Source: Spirochaetaceae bacterium (GTDB lineage: Bacteria > Myxococcota_A > UBA9160 > UBA4427). From it: a stretch of DNA of 64,000 nucleotides. Of the stretch, positions 8,201-17,857 are shown one piece after another. The notes beneath the pieces were generated by a model that was given only the letters and a program-made list of their open reading frames with translations, searched no databases and had not been told where the DNA came from. The stretch covers positions 111,148 through 175,147 of the forward strand of contig JACKFD010000010.1 of the NCBI GenBank assembly GCA_020632655.1, written 5' to 3'. The position numbers were made by a program, and so were the translations under genes. Numbering within the stretch: the stretch's first letter is position 1; every line of letters starts with the position of its first letter.

Positions 8201-10126
8201 TTGGGCATCGCCACGAAAGGCCTCTCGGAGACGACCGACGCGGAGATCGAGGCCGCCCTCGCGCATGCGAGCCTGCCGGCCCTCATGATGTCGATGATCC
8301 ACATGAGCGGGGAGACGAGTCTGCTCGACGGGCCCGTGCGCCCTCGACATGCGCTCATGTTCGACATGGATGCCGGGATCGCCAGCGGGGATGCGGCGGC
8401 GATCCGACGCCGCGCGGCCACGATCGTGCGTGACTACGTGGACCGCGGCGCGCCGCCGCCGTCACCCCTTCCGCGCGAGACCGTCGAACGGATGATGTCC
8501 GTGGCCCTCGCGGACGAGGCGATCAGCGAGGATGCCCGCGGCTTCCTGCTCGAAGAGCTCGCCCTCGGCGGCGCCGATCCGCGACGCCTCGACATCGATC
8601 CCCGCGCGCTCGCCCGACGCGGCGAGTCCTTCCACGTCGTCGTGATCGGCGCCGGCATGTCCGGCCTGCTCCTCGGCCATCGTCTCGCGCAGCAGGGCGT
8701 TCCCTTCACGATCCTCGAGAAGAACGACGCCGTCGGCGGCACCTGGCACGAGAACCGCTATCCCGGCTGCCGCGTCGACATCGCGAGCTACAGCTACTCC
8801 TACTCCTTCGAGCAGGGGGCGTGGCAGCATTTCTTCGGACCGCGCGCCGAGGTGCAGGACTACTTCGAGGGCGTTGCCGAGCGGGAGAAGCTGCGCGAGC
8901 GCATCCGCTTCGGGGCGACGGTCGAAGAGGCCCGATGGGACGAGGCCTCGCGTCGTTGGATCGTCGCCTACGCGCAGGACGGACGACGGCAGGAGATCGA
9001 GGCGGCCGTGCTCGTCAGCGCGATCGGGCTGCTGAACCGGCCGAAGATCCCCGCGATCCCGGGGCGCGAGGATTTCCGGGGCGTGCAGATGCACACGGCG
9101 CGATGGGACGAATCGGTCGATCTGCGCGGCAAGCGGGTCGCCGTCGTCGGCACGGGGGCGAGCGCCTTCCAGCTCGTGCCTGCGCTGGCGGACACGACCG
9201 AGCGCACCTTCGTCTTCCAGCGCCGCCCCTCGTGGATGTTTCCGAATCCGGAGTACCACGCGGCGATCACGGACGAGCACCAATGGTGCCTGCGGAACCT
9301 GCCGGAGTACGCGAGATGGTTCCGGATCGTCTCGATGTGGCCGCAATTCGACAAGGCGGCGGGCGATCTCATCATGGTCGACCCGGACTGGGACGATGGC
9401 GGCGCGTCCTGCAGCCAGGCGAACCGCGTCATGCGCGACGAGCTGACGGCCTGGATCACGAGCCAGATCGACGACCCCGAGCTGCTGGCTCGGGTCGTGC
9501 CCGACTACCCGCCCTTCGGCACACGGATGCTCCAGGACGATGGCACCTGGCTCGCGACCCTGTCGCGCGAGGACGTCGAGCTCGTGCCGCACGGCGTCGT
9601 GCGGCTGACGGAGACGGGGGTCGTCGCGGCCGACGGCGTCGAGTACGCGGTCGACGCCGTGTTGTGGGCCACGGGCTTCGAGACGGGCCGCCTGCCGGCG
9701 ATCGATCTCGTCGGCCGGGGCGGAACGCGACTCTCGGAGGCCTGGGGCGACGAGCCGAAGGGCCATCTCGGGATCACGGTCCCCGGCTTCCCGAACTTCT
9801 TCTCGATCGTCGGCCCGAATACGGGCGTGCTCCACTCGGGCAATCTCATCATCGTCTCCGAGTGCCAGGTCAACTACATCCTCGACGCCATCCGCCTGCT
9901 CGTGGAGGAGCTCGACGAGCTCGACTGCCGGAGCGACGTGACCGAGGCCTATCACGCGCGCCTCTCGTCCGAGCTCGAGCGCTCGATCTTCGCCCGTGTG
10001 CCGAGCTATTTCAGCAACGCGGCCGGAAAGGTCGTCGTCTGCATGCCGTGGAAGCTCGCCGAGTACTGGCGATGGACGCGTCGGGTCGATCCGAAGGACT
10101 TCCGGACGACGCGCGGCACGGACTGA
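8201..10126 (+). CDS. Type I Baeyer-Villiger flavin monooxygenase with N-terminal extension
   Basis: This 641-residue FAD/NADPH monooxygenase has an FAD-binding Rossmann motif (VVIGAGMSGLLLGHRL) preceded by an extension of about 140 residues. The BVMO fingerprint is FRGVQMHTARWDE, and the second Rossmann motif is VAVVGTGASAFQLVPAL. It inserts oxygen next to a ketone carbonyl to give an ester or lactone. The start is TTG at 8201, supported by GGGGAGA about 6 bases upstream; no good ATG fits. It ends 10 bp before the P450 gene, and the two probably form an operon. Long N-terminal extensions occur in a subset of BVMOs. The substrate class is unknown, but the neighbours suggest lipophilic ketones. 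Confidence 0.9.
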   Translation: MGIATKGLSETTDAEIEAALAHASLPALMMSMIHMSGETSLLDGPVRPRHALMFDMDAGIASGDAAAIRRRAATIVRDYVDRGAPPPSPLPRETVERMMSVALADEAISEDARGFLLEELALGGADPRRLDIDPRALARRGESFHVVVIGAGMSGLLLGHRLAQQGVPFTILEKNDAVGGTWHENRYPGCRVDIASYSYSYSFEQGAWQHFFGPRAEVQDYFEGVAEREKLRERIRFGATVEEARWDEASRRWIVAYAQDGRRQEIEAAVLVSAIGLLNRPKIPAIPGREDFRGVQMHTARWDESVDLRGKRVAVVGTGASAFQLVPALADTTERTFVFQRRPSWMFPNPEYHAAITDEHQWCLRNLPEYARWFRIVSMWPQFDKAAGDLIMVDPDWDDGGASCSQANRVMRDELTAWITSQIDDPELLARVVPDYPPFGTRMLQDDGTWLATLSREDVELVPHGVVRLTETGVVAADGVEYAVDAVLWATGFETGRLPAIDLVGRGGTRLSEAWGDEPKGHLGITVPGFPNFFSIVGPNTGVLHSGNLIIVSECQVNYILDAIRLLVEELDELDCRSDVTEAYHARLSSELERSIFARVPSYFSNAAGKVVVCMPWKLAEYWRWTRRVDPKDFRTTRGTD

Positions 10127-10136
10127 GAGGTCCGGG

Positions 10137-11276
10137 ATGACCTTCACCTTCGACCCGTCCGATCCGACCTTCGCCGATCGATCCCACGAGATCTACCGGC
10201 GGCTTCGAGACGAGTTCCCCGTCTGGGTCGATCCGAAGGGACGCTTCCACGCACTCTCACGACATGCGGACGTCCTCGAGGCGACACGGGACTGGCGGAC
10301 CTTCTCCTCGACGGGGAAGCTCGAGGCGGTCTACGGCAAGCCGACCATGAACTCCTTCGATCCGCCGCGGCATGCGCAGCTCCGCGCGCTGATCTCGCGA
10401 GGGTTCACCCCGCGCCGAGTGAGCGATCTCGAGTCCCAGATCCGCACGATCGCAAGAGAGCTGCTCGACGGATTCGTGGCGGAGGGGCGCGCGGACGTGG
10501 TCTCGCAGTACTCGATGTTGCTTCCGTCGATCGTGATGGGGCGGCTGATCGGTCTGCCCGAAGAGCTCGTTCCGGTCTGTCGCGCGCTGACGGACGAACA
10601 CATGACCCAGACCGATCCGTCCCAGGCGGTCGGTCCGACGAGCCGCGCCTACGCGATCTTCGCCGAGCTCTACGAGGAGCGTCGCCGCGAGCCGAAGGAC
10701 GATCTGCTGACGGCGCTGCTCGAAGCCGAGATCGATGGCGAGCGGCTCAGCGAAGACGACCTCCAGGCCTTCGGCTGGCTGCTGCTCGTCGGTGGTAACG
10801 ACACGACGACGAACCTGATCGGCAACGGCCTCGAGCTCTTCGCCCGCCATCCCGACACGCGCCGCGCGCTCGTCGCCGATCCGAGCCTGCTCGGCAACAC
10901 CGTCGAAGAGGTGCTCCGCTACGCATCCCCGACCTTCTCGCTTCCGCGCACGGCGACCCGAGACGTCGAGCTGCACGACTGCCTGATTCCGAAGGGGGCC
11001 CGCGTGCACCTGCTCTGGTCCGCGGCGAACCTCGACGAGCGTGTCTTCCCCGATCCCGAGCGCTTCGACATCCATCGCGACGCCTCGGGCCATCTCGCCC
11101 TCGGCCACGGCGTCCACTACTGCCTCGGCGCCTCCCTCGCGAAGCTCGAGGCACGCATCGCCTGGGAGGAGCTGCTCGCGCGGATCCCCGACTACGCGCT
11201 CGTCGAAGAGCCGCGGCATTTCGTGTCGGGCATCTTCTACGGCTGGGAGGCGCTGCGGATCGGGTTCCAGGCGTGA
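10137..11276 (+). CDS. Cytochrome P450
   Basis: This 379-residue soluble bacterial P450 has the I-helix oxygen-activation motif GGNDTTTN, an ExxR-type sequence (EEVLRYASP), and the heme-ligand loop GHGVHYCLGASLAKLEAR, whose cysteine binds heme iron. The usual leading phenylalanine of the heme loop is replaced by leucine (LALGHG). It hydroxylates a C-H bond using electrons from a ferredoxin or flavodoxin system, and no redox partner gene is visible nearby. The ATG at 10137 has GAGAGG upstream and lies 10 bp after the BVMO stop. A coupled hydroxylation and Baeyer-Villiger pathway is an inference from adjacency. Confidence 0.92.
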   Translation: MTFTFDPSDPTFADRSHEIYRRLRDEFPVWVDPKGRFHALSRHADVLEATRDWRTFSSTGKLEAVYGKPTMNSFDPPRHAQLRALISRGFTPRRVSDLESQIRTIARELLDGFVAEGRADVVSQYSMLLPSIVMGRLIGLPEELVPVCRALTDEHMTQTDPSQAVGPTSRAYAIFAELYEERRREPKDDLLTALLEAEIDGERLSEDDLQAFGWLLLVGGNDTTTNLIGNGLELFARHPDTRRALVADPSLLGNTVEEVLRYASPTFSLPRTATRDVELHDCLIPKGARVHLLWSAANLDERVFPDPERFDIHRDASGHLALGHGVHYCLGASLAKLEARIAWEELLARIPDYALVEEPRHFVSGIFYGWEALRIGFQA

Positions 11277-11301
11277 CCCCGGTCGGACTCCGACGCGTGC
11301 G

Positions 11302-12345
11302 TCAGGCTTCTCGCGCGATCACGACCTTCCCGACGTGACCGCGACCCGCAAAGTGTGCAATCGCATCCGCCGCACGATCGAAGCCGAAGGTCGAGTCGAT
11401 CACCGGCTCGAGGCCGGTCTCGGCCGCGAAGCGCAGCAGGTCCTCGAGGTCCGCTCGGCTGCCCATCCCGTTCGCGAAGAGCGTGAGGACCTTGTGGTTG
11501 ATCGGGAGCATGTCGACGTAGTCGATCGATCCGAGCCCACCCACGATCCCGACCATCGCGATCCGGCCGCCCGCCTTCGTGGCCCGGATGGACTGCGGCA
11601 GCGTATTCGGCCCGCCGACCTCGACGACGAGGTCGACGCCGACGCCATCCGTCAACTCGAGGACGCGCGCGCCCCACTCGGGCGTCTCCTGATAGTTCAC
11701 GACCGCGGCGGCCCCCAGCGACTCGAGCCGAGTGGCCTTGCTCGCCGAAGAGGTCGTCGCGATCACACGGCAGCCCATCGCCCGCGCGAGCTGCACGGCG
11801 AAGAGCGAGACACCCCCGGTGCCGAGCGTGAGGACCGTGCTGCCGGGGGCGACCGCGAAACGTGCCGGACCGCCCATCAAGCTGCTCCACGCACTGAGTC
11901 CGGCGCAGGGCAGGCTCGCCGCCGTCACGAAGTCGAGCGCATCCGGGATGCGGACGAGCGAATCCTCGCGTTGGATCACCTCCTCGGCCAACATGCCGTC
12001 GGTCGTGATGCCGAGAACCTCGCCGACCGACTCCGGCCGCGGCACACCCGCGAGCCAGCTCGCATGGGGATTTGCGACGACGCGGTCTCCCGGAGCGAAA
12101 CGCGTGACGCCCGCGCCGACCTCGAGCACCTCCCCCGCGCCGTCGAGCAGCGGAATCCGACCGTCTACGGGAAAAGCGCCCGAGAAGCAGTTCAGGTCCA
12201 CGAAGTTGAGCGAGTTCGCGCGAATGGCGACGAGCACCTCGCCGGCTCGAGGCTTCGGCGCGTCGACCTCTTCGAGCGCGAGTCCGACCGGCGCACCCGG
12301 CACGGGACGAAGCCCGGCGCCTCGACCGAAGACGTAGCGCTTCAT
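11302..12345 (-). CDS. MDR-family NADPH-dependent oxidoreductase
   Basis: This 347-residue medium-chain reductase has an N-terminal GroES-like fold and a Rossmann motif around TVLTLGTGGVSLFAVQLARA. The GTGGVS form of the dinucleotide loop is typical of zinc-independent members. A start at ATG 12345 is supported by a GAGGG stretch just upstream, while the reading frame extends to 12399 without sequence support. It faces the P450 gene convergently and follows the putative oxygenase gene (12401-13450) by 55 bp on the same strand, so it may belong to that operon. The substrate is unknown; it is clearly a different subfamily from the MDR protein at 3145. Confidence 0.86.
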   Translation of the reverse strand: MKRYVFGRGAGLRPVPGAPVGLALEEVDAPKPRAGEVLVAIRANSLNFVDLNCFSGAFPVDGRIPLLDGAGEVLEVGAGVTRFAPGDRVVANPHASWLAGVPRPESVGEVLGITTDGMLAEEVIQREDSLVRIPDALDFVTAASLPCAGLSAWSSLMGGPARFAVAPGSTVLTLGTGGVSLFAVQLARAMGCRVIATTSSASKATRLESLGAAAVVNYQETPEWGARVLELTDGVGVDLVVEVGGPNTLPQSIRATKAGGRIAMVGIVGGLGSIDYVDMLPINHKVLTLFANGMGSRADLEDLLRFAAETGLEPVIDSTFGFDRAADAIAHFAGRGHVGKVVIAREA

Positions 12346-12400
12346 CGCCCTCGCTCCCCGCTCGGTCGGGACCCGACCCGGGCTCCTCGCGCCGCGCATC

Positions 12401-13450
12401 TCACGCGGCGAGCTCCTCCGGCTCGGGCGGGTAGCTGGCGGGCTTGCCCGGATCGTAGGTCTGCGTGAGGAGCGAGATGAAGCGCTGATCCGTCATCGGA
12501 TCGCTCGGCACCTCGAACTCGAGCCCACGCCGACGCAAGTCGTCGATCATCGTCTCGAAGACGCGGTCGTTGTCGATGTCGTCCGTGTGGTCGAGGGTCC
12601 GCTTCAAGTCCTCGTAGTCCGAGTAGACCTCGCCGCCCCAATGCACGAGGAAGCGGAACTCCTCGGCCGGCACCTTCTGGATGACCTCGCCGTCGGTCGT
12701 GATCTGCCAGCCATCCGCGCTATCGGGATCCGCGCTCATGAGCGAGTCGATCCGGAGACCCGCCGGCCGGCGCAGATGCGCCGGACCGCATGCCTCGGCC
12801 GTGTGGAACATCATCTCGTTCTCGACGACGACCGCACGCCCCCACATCGGCGCCTTGATCTGTCGCGGCGTGGCTTGCGGTCCATCGGGCCAGTAGTTGA
12901 ATCCGCCGCCGACCCGACCGCGGTAGTACCAGGCGATGACCTGCGCCTTCTTCGCGCGCCAACGCTCGAAGAGGCCCGACTTCACCATCATGTTCATCAG
13001 CCAGACGGGCGTCGTGCGATCGGTGATCCCGCGGAAGCGGGTCGCATCGACGTGCGGCGCGTCGCTTCCCGGGCACGGCCCCTGGATGTTGAAGAGCATG
13101 CTCTCGGGCCGCGCGTAGTCGGCCTTCCAGTAGGCGCGCACGAGGTCGAGGAACTTCCGGTTGAAGAAGCAGTCCTCGATCTCGGGGTGCAGGACCGTGC
13201 TCCCCTGGGCGAAATAACCGCGGAAGACGGGCGTCATGAACATGTCCCAGGTCGGCTCGAAGCCTTCGGGAATCATGCCCGAGGTCGTGGCCACGACCTC
13301 TTCGGGCGACTGGAAATGCTGCGCCAGGATCAGCTGCCACGGCCCCTTCCGTCGCACGACGTCGAGCATGCGTCGATGTTGGTCCTCGCTGAACGCGCCC
13401 TCGATCACCTCCGGCGGCGCGACCGGCCGGAATCGGGTCGAATCACTCAT
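12401..13450 (-). CDS. Putative non-heme Fe(II)/2-oxoglutarate-type oxygenase
   Basis: This 349-residue protein has no signal peptide or membrane segment. A facial-triad-like arrangement can be read: HVDATRF (HxD, about residue 135) and a later histidine in MMFHTAEACG, which is the pattern of Fe(II)-dependent dioxygenases. This is motif reading only; I could not match the whole protein to a named family. The start ATG overlaps the stop of the esterase gene as TGATG, so translation is coupled and the two proteins likely act in one pathway. The alternative is an uncharacterised family lacking catalysis. Confidence 0.55.
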   Translation of the reverse strand: MSDSTRFRPVAPPEVIEGAFSEDQHRRMLDVVRRKGPWQLILAQHFQSPEEVVATTSGMIPEGFEPTWDMFMTPVFRGYFAQGSTVLHPEIEDCFFNRKFLDLVRAYWKADYARPESMLFNIQGPCPGSDAPHVDATRFRGITDRTTPVWLMNMMVKSGLFERWRAKKAQVIAWYYRGRVGGGFNYWPDGPQATPRQIKAPMWGRAVVVENEMMFHTAEACGPAHLRRPAGLRIDSLMSADPDSADGWQITTDGEVIQKVPAEEFRFLVHWGGEVYSDYEDLKRTLDHTDDIDNDRVFETMIDDLRRRGLEFEVPSDPMTDQRFISLLTQTYDPGKPASYPPEPEELAA

Positions 13451-14472
13451 CACGCGTCTCCTTTCGCGGCGGCCAGATGTTCGAGGAAGAACCGGACCAC
13501 GACGTCCGTCGCCTCCTGCGCCTCGGGCAAGGCGAAGTTGTACCAATGTGCGTGGGGCATCGCCTCGAAGACGTAGAGCTCGGCCTCGACCTCGGCCCGC
13601 CGCAGGGCGCGATGGAAGAGTGTCGTCGCGGAGAGCAGCGCGTCCCGTCCGCCCGTGAGCAGCAGGGCCGGCGGCCAGCCACGCAGATCGCCGCGGATCG
13701 GCGCGTAGAGCGGGTCGTCGGGGTCGTGGTCGCCGAGGTAGGCACGCCGCTCGCTGGCCGGATGCTCGAGGGGGAGCAGGACGTCGCCGAAGAATCCCGA
13801 GAGTCCGAAGAGATGGGCGCTCTCGCCGAGATGCCCGACGTCGCCCCCGGCCGTGAAGACGCCGATCGCCGCGGGCAGCGGGAGCCCCTCCGCGCGCAGC
13901 CGCGCGACGAGCTGTGCGGTCAGGAACCCGCCGGCGGACGCGCCGTAGACGCCGATCTGGTCCGGCGGATGATGGTCGAGCATGCCGCGGTAGACGGCGA
14001 GCGCGTCGTCGACGGCGGCCGGATAGGGATGTTCGGGCGCGAGGCGATAGTCGACCGCCAGGACGGGCAGACCCGCGTCATGCGCGACCGGAATCGCTTC
14101 CACGAGGCACCCCGAGCCGAGCACGAAGCCCCCGCCGTGCAGGTTCATCAGCACGCGGCCACGGCTCTCGGACCGGAGGGTCTTCGGCTTCACGAGATGA
14201 CAGCGGACGCCACCGACCTCGATCTCCTCGATGTCGACCGGATAGGCCTCGGCCGCCGCGTCCGAGAGCTGCTTCATCATCTGGTCCGTCGCCTCGCGCA
14301 TCGCCCACATCGGTAGATCCGAGGGCGGCGGCGACGCTTCGCCCCAGGGCGGCGTCGCGAGGAAGGCGCGTGACGCATCGCTCACCTCTGCCGCCGGCGG
14401 CATCACCCGCGGCCCGAGCCGGACCGTCCCGTCCTTCTCGACGACGAGCCCCGTCTTCCGATCCTCCGCCAT
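13450..14472 (-). CDS. Alpha/beta hydrolase of the hormone-sensitive-lipase family (esterase)
   Basis: The 340-residue esterase shows the HSL/family IV signature. The oxyanion-hole HGGGF is in LMNLHGGGFVLGS, the nucleophile elbow is GASAG (VYGASAGGFLTAQL), the acid is in LLTGGRDALL and the base histidine is in PHAHWY. It probably hydrolyses short or medium acyl esters or lactones, which fits as the step after a Baeyer-Villiger oxidation. ATG 14472 has a strong GGAGG about 8 bases upstream. Its stop overlaps the next gene's start (TGATG). The triad is complete, so it should be active. Confidence 0.92.
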   Translation of the reverse strand: MAEDRKTGLVVEKDGTVRLGPRVMPPAAEVSDASRAFLATPPWGEASPPPSDLPMWAMREATDQMMKQLSDAAAEAYPVDIEEIEVGGVRCHLVKPKTLRSESRGRVLMNLHGGGFVLGSGCLVEAIPVAHDAGLPVLAVDYRLAPEHPYPAAVDDALAVYRGMLDHHPPDQIGVYGASAGGFLTAQLVARLRAEGLPLPAAIGVFTAGGDVGHLGESAHLFGLSGFFGDVLLPLEHPASERRAYLGDHDPDDPLYAPIRGDLRGWPPALLLTGGRDALLSATTLFHRALRRAEVEAELYVFEAMPHAHWYNFALPEAQEATDVVVRFFLEHLAAAKGDA

Positions 14473-14551
14473 CGCGTCCTCCCTCCTCTGCCTTCCGTCG
14501 AGCCCCTGCTCGCCTTCGAGCCCGCGTCCCGGTGCGGCGCCCCGCCGACGA

Positions 14552-15616
14552 CTAGCGATACAGCTCGACCGGCGGCACCCGATCGAGCAGCACGTTCGCC
14601 GCGTGACAATACCGATCGAGCAACGCCCGTTGCTCCGCATCCGGCTCGGCATGCGCCGCCTGCCCGCTTCGCAGCATCGCACACGCCTCGTCGATCCAGC
14701 CCGGCTCCTCCGGCAGCGCGAAGAACGCGACGATCCGGCGCAAGGCCGCCTCGGGATCCGCCATCAGATCCTCGAAGCGGATCTCCCCATACTGCTCCGG
14801 CGCGAGCTGCTTGACCGCCCGCATCCCACGCAGGGTCGATTCGCTCCAATCCCGAAGAAAACACTCGAGCGGGACGGGATGATCGAAGACCGCACGCAGC
14901 CGCGGCGACATCGGCTGCTCGTTGTTCAGGTCGCGCTCGTCGAGGTCGCTCCATCGGATCCCGTCCGCCGTCTCGAGCCCGTATTGCTTGAACGCGCGGA
15001 GCCGGAAGTGGTTGTGCGTGCGCATCGAGAGCGCGACGTCGAGCGGATCGCGATGCAGATGCAGGAAGCGGCCGCGCGGAAAGAGCTCGACCAGCTCGGG
15101 CAGGCTCGCGATCGAGCCGCCACTCCGCTCGATCCAGATCGTCTTGCCCGCCCGCTGCGTCACCCAGCCGAAGAGGGCTTCGTACTGCTCGCTCAAGAGC
15201 CGTGTCGGCTGGCGACGCGCAAAGGCGAGGATCTCGTCGAAGACCTTCGGTGGATCGTCGAAGAGCGGACCGAGCGGCAGGAGCACGAGATCCGGCAGCA
15301 CGCCGTCGCGGTAATGGCTCGCATCGACCGGCGCCGGCGCAGCCGCCGCGTCGAAGGTGATCTCCGGTGTCGCGAGGTGCGTCACGATCTTCTTCATCTC
15401 GCCCGTCGACTCGAGGCCGCAGTCGAGCAGCCGCTCGAGCTCGTCGCCCGAGACGGGTCGCTCGCCGAACTTGCCGTAGAAGTCGAGCGAGATCATGAAC
15501 TCGCTCAGCACGGCCACGCCCGGGTGCCGATCGATCATCTTCGAGAGGATCGTCGAGCCACATCGCCCGGTCCCGACGATGAAGCGCGCCTCTCCGGCGA
15601 TCCGTCGCTCCGTCAT
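14552..15616 (-). CDS. Sulfotransferase-family protein
   Basis: This 354-residue protein opens with the PAPS 5'-phosphosulfate-binding loop FIVGTGRCGSTILSKMI, about residues 9-25. A later LHLHRDPLDVALS segment matches the 3'-phosphate-binding region (RDPxD). It likely transfers sulfate from PAPS to a hydroxylated small molecule, lipid or glycan. ATG 15616 has GGGAGG about 6 bases upstream, and the longer open frame to 15766 lacks such a site. It is upstream of the esterase on the same strand (79 bp) and divergent from a SnoaL-like gene. The acceptor is unknown. Confidence 0.88.
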   Translation of the reverse strand: MTERRIAGEARFIVGTGRCGSTILSKMIDRHPGVAVLSEFMISLDFYGKFGERPVSGDELERLLDCGLESTGEMKKIVTHLATPEITFDAAAAPAPVDASHYRDGVLPDLVLLPLGPLFDDPPKVFDEILAFARRQPTRLLSEQYEALFGWVTQRAGKTIWIERSGGSIASLPELVELFPRGRFLHLHRDPLDVALSMRTHNHFRLRAFKQYGLETADGIRWSDLDERDLNNEQPMSPRLRAVFDHPVPLECFLRDWSESTLRGMRAVKQLAPEQYGEIRFEDLMADPEAALRRIVAFFALPEEPGWIDEACAMLRSGQAAHAEPDAEQRALLDRYCHAANVLLDRVPPVELYR

Positions 15617-15725
15617 GCGTGCCTCCCCGCCCGGGTCCGGATCGTTCCGACGCCGCCCGACCCGCTCGCGATCGGATACCGTGTCGTGGTCGGGCGCCAC
15701 GACCCGACGCACCCGAGGACCCGTC

Positions 15726-16181
15726 ATGACCCGAGATCCTATCGACCCCGAGGACCGCCTGGCCATCGGCGATCTGCTCGCCTCCTACTGCCACGCGATG
15801 GACGCCAGCCGGGCGGACCTCTGCATCCGACTCTTCGCCGCGGACGCCGTCCTCGAGACGCCGGTCGGCGCGGCGACGGGGCGGGACGCGATCCTCGCCT
15901 GGATCGAAGGACGACTCGCCCTCAGGCCGAAGGGCTTCCAGGTCGGCCACTACCTGCTCAATCCACTCTTCGCACGCGTCGACGCCGAGCGGATCCGCGC
16001 CCGCAGCATGCTCCTCTACACGCGCCAGTCGACCGAGCCGGAGGGGCGGAGCGAGCTGCTCAGCACGGGCATCTACGAGGACGAGGTCGTCCGCACCGCG
16101 GCGGGCTGGCGCTTCGTACGACGGCGATGGAACCTCGGTGAGCCCCTCGACGACGCCTACTACGCCGCGTTCGCGGGCTAG
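15726..16181 (+). CDS. SnoaL/NTF2-like domain protein
   Basis: This 151-residue single-domain protein has the cone-shaped NTF2/SnoaL fold pattern. An N-terminal helix (LAIGDLLASYCHAMDASRAD) leads into FAADAVLETP, and later come paired strands ending in GWRFVRRRWNLG. Members include hydroxylases, isomerases, dehydratases and mere ligand-binding proteins, so the function is open. A YCxAxD-type start of the fold is typical of the SnoaL_4 subgroup. It converges with the BVMO gene, with 19 bp between the stops. Confidence 0.82.
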   Translation: MTRDPIDPEDRLAIGDLLASYCHAMDASRADLCIRLFAADAVLETPVGAATGRDAILAWIEGRLALRPKGFQVGHYLLNPLFARVDAERIRARSMLLYTRQSTEPEGRSELLSTGIYEDEVVRTAAGWRFVRRRWNLGEPLDDAYYAAFAG

Positions 16182-16200
16182 GAGCGCCTCGCCACCCGAC

Positions 16201-17664
16201 TCAGCCCCCGACCCGCCCCGTCTCGAAGGACGACAGATCGTCCCGATCGACGCGCTCCTCGTAGACCGCGAAGCAATGCGGCCATTGCGTCACGATCCGG
16301 CCCGAGGCCGTCCGGTAGTAGTCGTTCGCGCCGGCCTGCCAGACCTCGATGCTCTCGAGCTCCTTCTGGAGCTGCTCGTTGTAGGCGTCCATCACGTCGC
16401 GGCGTACGTCGATCCAGTCGACGCCCGACCGCTCGATCTCGCCGAGCAGCCGCAGCATGTACTCGATCTGGAACTCGAGCATCAGGATGATCGAGTTGCC
16501 GCCGTTCGTATTCGGTCCGTAGAGCATGAAGAGGTTCGGGAAGCCACTCGTCGTGACGCCGAAATAGGCCTCGGGGCCCTTCTCCCAGGCTTCCCGGATC
16601 GAGCGACCGCCGCGGCCCCGCACGTCGATCACGCTCACGTACTGCTGCGTCTCGAAGCCCGTGGCGAGGATGATCGTGTCGACCTCTCGCTCGCGGCCGT
16701 CCTGCGTGACGACGGCGTTCCGGGTCACGCGCGCGATCGGGTCGGTCACGAGCTCGACGTTCGCGCGGTTGAAGGTCTGGAGGTAGTCGTTCGACGCGAG
16801 GGGCCGCTTGGCGCCGAAGGGATGGTCGGGCGTGAGCTTCGCGCGCAGTGCGGGATCCTCGACGACCTCGAGCGCCTTGCGGCCCATCTCCTCGGCGATC
16901 CGGAAGAAGGCGGGCTCGGTGTAGGTGAGCGATTTCTCGACGATGTCGTAGAGCTGCTGTCGGCTCTCGGCCATCTGTTCCGGGTGCGCGCGGAACCCGG
17001 CCTTCTGCTCGTCCGTATAGGGCTCGTCCTGCTTCGGCAGGACCCAGTTCGGCGTGCGCTGGAAGACGTGGAGCTGCGTGATCCGAGGCGCGATCTTCGG
17101 CACGAACTGCACGGCGCTCGCGGCGCTGCCGATCACGGCGACGCGCTCGCCCGTGAGATCGTGCTCGTGGTCCCAGGTCGCCGAGTGGAACATCGTGCCT
17201 TCGAAGGAATCGAGCCCCGGGATCTTCGGAATCGAGATCGGCCCGAACATGCCGACGGCGCTGATCAGGAAGCGCGCCTCGACCTCCTCTCCGCCGGCGA
17301 GCGCGAGTCGCCATCGCGCCGCCCGCTCGTCCCAGCGCGCCGACTCGACCGTCGTGCCGAGCCGCAGATGCGGATCGAGCCCGCGCTCGCGGGCCGTGCG
17401 CTCGAGGTAGTCGCGGATCTCGGACTGCGGCGGGAAGGGGCGGGACCAGTCCGGGTTCGGCGCGAAGGAGTAGCAGTAGAGGTGCGCGGCGATGTCGCAG
17501 GCGGCGCCGGGATAGTCGTTGCGATACCAGGTGCCGCCCACCCGCGTCTCGCGATCGAAGATCAGGAAGTCGTCGCGCCCCGACTCGAGCAGCTTGATGC
17601 CCGCGCAGAGGCCGCCGGCGCCGGCGCCGATGATCGCGAAGCTCGTCTTCGTGGGCTGGGACAC
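16201..17664 (-). CDS. Type I Baeyer-Villiger / flavin monooxygenase
   Basis: This 487-residue FAD/NADPH monooxygenase has the first Rossmann motif FAIIGAGAGGLCAGIKLL, the GGTWYRNDYPGAACDI segment, the BVMO fingerprint FEGTMFHSATWDH, and the second Rossmann motif VAVIGSAASAVQFVPKIA. The protein has the common BVMO length without the N-terminal extension of the enzyme at 8201. The start is GTG at 17664, with GAGGAGG about 7 bases upstream. It is divergent from the DUF1214 gene. Having two distinct BVMOs within 10 kb supports a role in cyclic or lipophilic ketone turnover. The substrate is unknown. Confidence 0.91.
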   Translation of the reverse strand: MSQPTKTSFAIIGAGAGGLCAGIKLLESGRDDFLIFDRETRVGGTWYRNDYPGAACDIAAHLYCYSFAPNPDWSRPFPPQSEIRDYLERTARERGLDPHLRLGTTVESARWDERAARWRLALAGGEEVEARFLISAVGMFGPISIPKIPGLDSFEGTMFHSATWDHEHDLTGERVAVIGSAASAVQFVPKIAPRITQLHVFQRTPNWVLPKQDEPYTDEQKAGFRAHPEQMAESRQQLYDIVEKSLTYTEPAFFRIAEEMGRKALEVVEDPALRAKLTPDHPFGAKRPLASNDYLQTFNRANVELVTDPIARVTRNAVVTQDGREREVDTIILATGFETQQYVSVIDVRGRGGRSIREAWEKGPEAYFGVTTSGFPNLFMLYGPNTNGGNSIILMLEFQIEYMLRLLGEIERSGVDWIDVRRDVMDAYNEQLQKELESIEVWQAGANDYYRTASGRIVTQWPHCFAVYEERVDRDDLSSFETGRVGG

Positions 17665-17857
17665 GGGGGATCCTCCTCGGTTCTCTACCGCTGCGCATGG
17701 GCGTCGGGGGCCCGATCGCGGAGCCCGCGTATTGTGCCAGAAAGCGAGGCGTGTGCGACGGCCTGGCACGGCGATGCGTGGGCGTCCCGGGGTCGTTGTG
17801 CCAGCCTCTCCCGGGACGCGGCTGCCCGCGATCGGGTCCACGAGGAGAGCCGTCGGC

